The notes under the pieces: model-generated
Told to the model about the DNA's origin: nothing
The model's input: only the letters and a program-made list of their open reading frames with translations
Database searches by the model: none
In this document: positions 6,100 through 9,004 of the stretch, in pieces
Layout of the letters: the number at the start of each line of letters is the position of its first letter
Numbering within the stretch: position 1 is the first letter of the stretch
Source of the DNA: Clostridia bacterium
GTDB taxonomy: Bacteria; Bacillota_A; Clostridia; Christensenellales; Borkfalkiaceae
Direction of reading: 5' to 3'
Assembly: GCA_017504735.1 (NCBI GenBank)
Contig: JAFVQP010000064.1
Span: 1 to 9,004 of the forward strand
Length of the DNA stretch: 9,004 nucleotides
Made by a program: the position numbers and the translations under genes

Positions 6100-8481
6100 A
6101 TGAGGAAAACAGCAAAGAAAATTATTAGCTTGGTAGCAGTTGCTACGCTTTTCGGCTCGACGCTTGCAATGACGGCTTGCGGCGACAAACCTTACAAGGG
6201 GGATAAGCTGAGCGATACGCCGAAAACAGAAGCAACCGTTTCTTCCAACGGCGGTTTTGCGGTTGAAAAAGGCGATTACATTTACTATATCAACGGTAAA
6301 GAAGACTACGCAGAAAAGAACACGTACGGTGAAGTTACGAAAGGCGCATTGATGCGCATCAAGAAAACTGACCTTGCCGCAGGTGATTATGACAAAACGG
6401 ACGTAGTTGTTCCTATGATGTTCTCGGCGCAGAACTATAACGCAGGTATCTATATCTACGGCGATTACGTATATTACGCAACCCCGACCAGCGATAAGAA
6501 TATGAAGGGTGAAGTTACCAATTCTTGGATCGACTTCAAGCGTGCAAAACTTGACGGTTCGGAAACCATGAAGGATTATTTCTTCCGTCTTTCCGACAAC
6601 GCTGCGAAATATCGTTTCGTAGAAGAAAACGGCGTGGTTTACTGCTTGTACGAAGAAGATGGCATGTTGAAATCCTACAACACCTCTTCTAAAAAGTCGA
6701 CGGTGCTTGTAAAGGGCGCTACGTATTTCTACGACAATGAGGATTTGACGAACCCTAACGTATATTATACGATGGGCGTTACCCTTAACGCAGACAGCGA
6801 TACCCCTACGACGGCTACCTATAACCAGGTATATTGCGTAAACGCAGCTGCTACGGCAACCGTAAATAAGAAAGAAGCTTCCTACACCGTTACCGGTGGC
6901 AGAACCTACGATTTCAACGAAGGTTGGATGGAAGAACAAAACGATAAGGCGAAAAAGGAAGCGGACAAAAATGATACCAAATACACCGCAACCTACGACT
7001 TTGAAGATTATTCCACGTATCCGTATGTAAACCTTGGTACGCTTGTACTCGACGGTATCGGTAAGACGCAAGAAGCGGATTTAACGAAGGTATACAGCGA
7101 AGCGCATGATGCGAACGCACGTGAGGCATTCAAGGGTTACACCTACACCTTGTCCCGTTATGAAAACGGTGGTATCTACTACACGAAGGCGGGCGATCAG
7201 GCGGATGCACAGCTTTACTACTTGTCGGCGAACAACGGTGCGGAAAATGCGGTAGCGGCAAACGCAAAAGCAGAAAAAATCGCTTGGAATACGACCAACG
7301 CATCTAGTAGCGCATTGTTTGAAGTGGGCGAAGACGGTACGCATACCTACTTGTATATCGCTGATACGACGCTGTACAAGGTAACGGCAAAGGGCGGCAC
7401 GGTAAATGAACCCGTAGCAATTTGCACCGTACCTAGCGGCGCAACCCTTTGGAAGACGGAAAAGAAGGGTAACGACGGTTGGGTATATTACTATGCAGCA
7501 GGTACGCATCCTGTAACGAGTGCGGCGACCAGCGGTTACAACCTTTCTATGATTGTTTACACTGGTGATGCTGTGAAGGGCGATAAGATCTATGAAAACC
7601 TTCCTAACTTGACCGCAGACGCAAAGTTTAAGTCTACCACGATTAGCTACGTGGATTTCAGCTCCAGCTGGTATATGCCTGAAATGTTCGGCGACGTTTT
7701 GATGTATGCAAACGCAGAAGCAATCGGCAGCAACTCCTACAACTATATCTATGCAACGGATTTGACGAAGATTGAAGCAAACAACGAAGCATACGAAGCC
7801 GCTTACGAATTGATGGATGCAACGGAAAAGGATACGCTCAAGAAAGCAATGACGTATTACTATCGTGAAGGCAAAATCGACCTTGTTAAAAAGGTATATG
7901 ACGAAAAATTGTATAGCGAGGAAGAATACGAAGCGTTCGAGAAGTACGTCACCGACTTGGGAGAAAACAAGGCTGACAAAATTATCGGTCTTGTAGGTAA
8001 GGTAAAAGGCGCAGACACAACCGCTATGGAAGAAGATTGGAGATCCACCCTTCCCACCAAAGTAGAAGTAGAGGTGGAAGAAGAAGGTTTGGAAACCTGG
8101 GCAATTTGCTTGATTATTGCTGGTGCGGTTGTTGTAGTTGCGGCTGCAATCATTATCCCCGTTATCATCCTTGGTAAGAAGAAAGCAAAACGTGAAGCAC
8201 AGGAAGCAATCACGAACGCATACAAGCGTCCTAAGATTGATACGACGGATGATAAAACCATCGACGTATATGCGGATGATGCAGAAGAAGAAACCCCTGC
8301 AGAAGAAGCAGTAGAAGCTGTTGTAGAAGAAGTTGCTGAAGAAGCCGCTGTAGAAGAAGTAGCAGAAGAAGCTACTGAAGCTCCTGCAGAAGAAGTTGCT
8401 GAAGAAGCTACTGAAGCTCCTGCAGAAGAAGTTTCGGAAGCTCCTGCAGAAGAAGTGCCTGACGAAAAAACTGAAGAATAA
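6100..8481 (+). CDS. Doubly anchored envelope protein: lipoprotein signal, DUF5050-like propeller ectodomain, C-terminal membrane helix, acidic repeat tail
   Basis: Predicted 793-residue protein, not recognised by name. The signal peptide begins MRKTAKKIISLVAVATLFG and ends at lipobox MTAC, so Cys 27 would be lipidated outside the membrane. The following region (about 50-500) has recurring short blocks of the type GDYIYYING, YGDYVYYATP, NGVVYCLYEEDG and GGIYYTKAGDQ, as in the DUF5050-type beta-propeller. This is a resemblance seen by eye. Residues about 565-640 are charged and probably helical. A hydrophobic stretch at 668-692 is followed by KKKAKRE, so the tail of about 100 residues should be cytoplasmic. 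The tail is very acidic (TTDDKTIDVYADDAEEE) and ends in AEEATEAPAEEV repeats. Lipid anchor plus a membrane helix is an unusual combination. Monocistronic: own promoter, own terminator. A sensor or envelope scaffold role is speculation. Confidence 0.8.
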   Translation: MRKTAKKIISLVAVATLFGSTLAMTACGDKPYKGDKLSDTPKTEATVSSNGGFAVEKGDYIYYINGKEDYAEKNTYGEVTKGALMRIKKTDLAAGDYDKTDVVVPMMFSAQNYNAGIYIYGDYVYYATPTSDKNMKGEVTNSWIDFKRAKLDGSETMKDYFFRLSDNAAKYRFVEENGVVYCLYEEDGMLKSYNTSSKKSTVLVKGATYFYDNEDLTNPNVYYTMGVTLNADSDTPTTATYNQVYCVNAAATATVNKKEASYTVTGGRTYDFNEGWMEEQNDKAKKEADKNDTKYTATYDFEDYSTYPYVNLGTLVLDGIGKTQEADLTKVYSEAHDANAREAFKGYTYTLSRYENGGIYYTKAGDQADAQLYYLSANNGAENAVAANAKAEKIAWNTTNASSSALFEVGEDGTHTYLYIADTTLYKVTAKGGTVNEPVAICTVPSGATLWKTEKKGNDGWVYYYAAGTHPVTSAATSGYNLSMIVYTGDAVKGDKIYENLPNLTADAKFKSTTISYVDFSSSWYMPEMFGDVLMYANAEAIGSNSYNYIYATDLTKIEANNEAYEAAYELMDATEKDTLKKAMTYYYREGKIDLVKKVYDEKLYSEEEYEAFEKYVTDLGENKADKIIGLVGKVKGADTTAMEEDWRSTLPTKVEVEVEEEGLETWAICLIIAGAVVVVAAAIIIPVIILGKKKAKREAQEAITNAYKRPKIDTTDDKTIDVYADDAEEETPAEEAVEAVVEEVAEEAAVEEVAEEATEAPAEEVAEEATEAPAEEVSEAPAEEVPDEKTEE
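8281..8457 (+). repeat. Imperfect tandem repeat encoding Glu/Ala/Pro tail
   Basis: Two 36-bp units, 8362-8397 and 8398-8433, differ by one base (GCA versus GCT) and encode AEEATEAPAEEV. A partial third copy, GAAGCTCCTGCAGAAGAAGT, lies at 8437-8456. The bases from 8281 to 8361 are a diverged version rich in GTAGAAGAAGT-like blocks (VEEVAEEAAVEEV). Unit gains or losses would keep the reading frame. Confidence 0.88.
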
Positions 8482-8485
8482 AATT

Positions 8486-8522
8486 AAAAAAAGCTGTTTT
8501 CGTTAAGGAAACGGCTTTTTTT
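8486..8522 (+). terminator. Rho-independent terminator after the doubly anchored protein gene
   Basis: GCTGTTTTC (8493-8501) pairs with GGAAACGGC (8507-8515) around the loop GTTAA. It is flanked by seven A (8486-8492) and seven T (8516-8522), so it could work in either direction. It begins four bases after the stop codon. Confidence 0.92.
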
Positions 8523-8574
8523 CTAAGAAATCGTAAAAATTTTCAAAAATATTGAAAAATGGTACGAAAAATAG

Positions 8575-8603
8575 TTTACAAAATTGATAAATATTAATAT
8601 AAT
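8575..8603 (+). promoter_or_regulatory. Sigma-A promoter of the twin zinc-ribbon gene
   Basis: TTTACA (8575-8580), a 17-base spacer and TATAAT (8598-8603): near consensus. Transcription should start near 8610, giving a leader of about 38 bases with GAGGG (8633-8637) ten bases before the ATG. Confidence 0.85.
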
Positions 8604-8647
8604 ATAGCAAAATCAAGGTGAAAACCGATAACGAGGGAAAATCAAGA

Positions 8648-9004
8648 ATGGCAAGATATATCATTTGTCCTAGATGTGACTTGAACTTTATCGATGCAGA
8701 CGAACAAGAATATTGCGACGTTTGCTTGAAGGAATTAAGCGGCGAAAGAACGTTCTCCGATGGATTTGACGCTGAAGAGAACGTTGAAGAAACGGAACTT
8801 TGCCCTATTTGCGGCGAAAATTACATGGCTCTCGGCGAAAAGATGTGCGAGGAATGTAAGAAAAAGTCCACTTACGAAGAAGAAATGGAAGAAGATGAGG
8901 AAAAGGAAGACGCTTCTTGGCGTAGCTACCTCGATGATGAGGAAGAAGATCTTGACCTTGGCATCCCTGATTCTGAATTTGAAGATGAAGAGGAAGAAGA
9001 GGAA
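8648..9004 (+). CDS. Acidic protein with two Cys4 zinc ribbons (partial, runs off the right edge)
   Basis: The first 119 codons are present without a stop. Two CxxC...CxxC zinc ribbons are visible: C7, C10, C23, C26 (ICPRC, YCDVC) and C52, C55, C67, C70 (LCPIC, MCEEC). They are spaced by 12 and 11 residues within the ribbon. After residue 71 the protein is almost wholly Glu/Asp with an aromatic insert DASWRSYLDD, and the window ends in a Glu run. Such ribbons usually bind zinc for contact with nucleic acid or protein; the strongly acidic tail argues against simple DNA binding and could mediate protein contacts or mimic nucleic acid. I do not recognise the family. The start is supported by GAGGG and by the promoter upstream. 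A further domain may follow outside the window. Confidence 0.85.
   Translation, partial: MARYIICPRCDLNFIDADEQEYCDVCLKELSGERTFSDGFDAEENVEETELCPICGENYMALGEKMCEECKKKSTYEEEMEEDEEKEDASWRSYLDDEEEDLDLGIPDSEFEDEEEEEE

Noticed and set aside
6055..7071. 338-residue minus-strand frame
   Set aside because: It lies antisense to the doubly anchored protein, is rich in Arg, Phe, Ile and Val without family-like motifs, and has no start signals; it is explained by the codon use of the real gene.

Overview
The window looks like a chromosomal segment of a Gram-positive, low-to-moderate GC Firmicute, most likely an anaerobic clostridial gut bacterium. This is inferred from sigma-A promoters (TTTACT/TTTACA-17-TATAAT, two with an extended -10), AAAGGAG-type ribosome binding sites, compact stem-loop terminators with T-tracts, and two lipoproteins with clostridial-looking signal peptides (MTSC, MTAC). 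I cannot name the genus.

Layout: 1-242 is gene-free and holds what looks like a repeated intergenic element ending in six tandem CACGATATT-like units. A terminator (243-277) and an extended -10 promoter (290-318) follow. At 362-3451 lies a large surface lipoprotein: lipobox, Ser/Asp/Glu stalk built from a 36-bp repeat, two pectate-lyase-3-type beta-helix regions, and a C-terminal beta-sandwich that resembles a carbohydrate-binding module. It ends at a strong terminator (3477-3510). A three-gene operon (3574-5704) has its own promoter: a YwaF/TMEM164-like membrane protein, a stand-alone RibD C-terminal-type reductase translationally coupled to it by ATGA, and an isoprenylcysteine carboxyl methyltransferase-type membrane methyltransferase. 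It ends at a hairpin terminator (5710-5742).

A short gene on the minus strand (5724-5933), with a good ribosome binding site, converges on that terminator. Divergent from it, 6100-8481 encodes a 793-residue protein with an N-terminal lipobox, a propeller-like ectodomain, a C-terminal membrane helix and a roughly 100-residue acidic tail containing a second 36-bp repeat. Its leader can form two mutually exclusive stems. After a terminator and a near-consensus promoter, an acidic protein with two Cys4 zinc ribbons starts at 8648 and runs off the right edge.

Functionally, the window mixes cell-surface functions (a probable polysaccharide-binding or cleaving lipoprotein and a doubly anchored envelope protein) with a small membrane/redox operon of unknown purpose. 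I see no CRISPR array, rRNA, complete tRNA, transposase or recognisable defence system. The most unusual items are the intergenic element at the left end, the doubly anchored protein with its two-state leader, and the twin zinc-ribbon protein.
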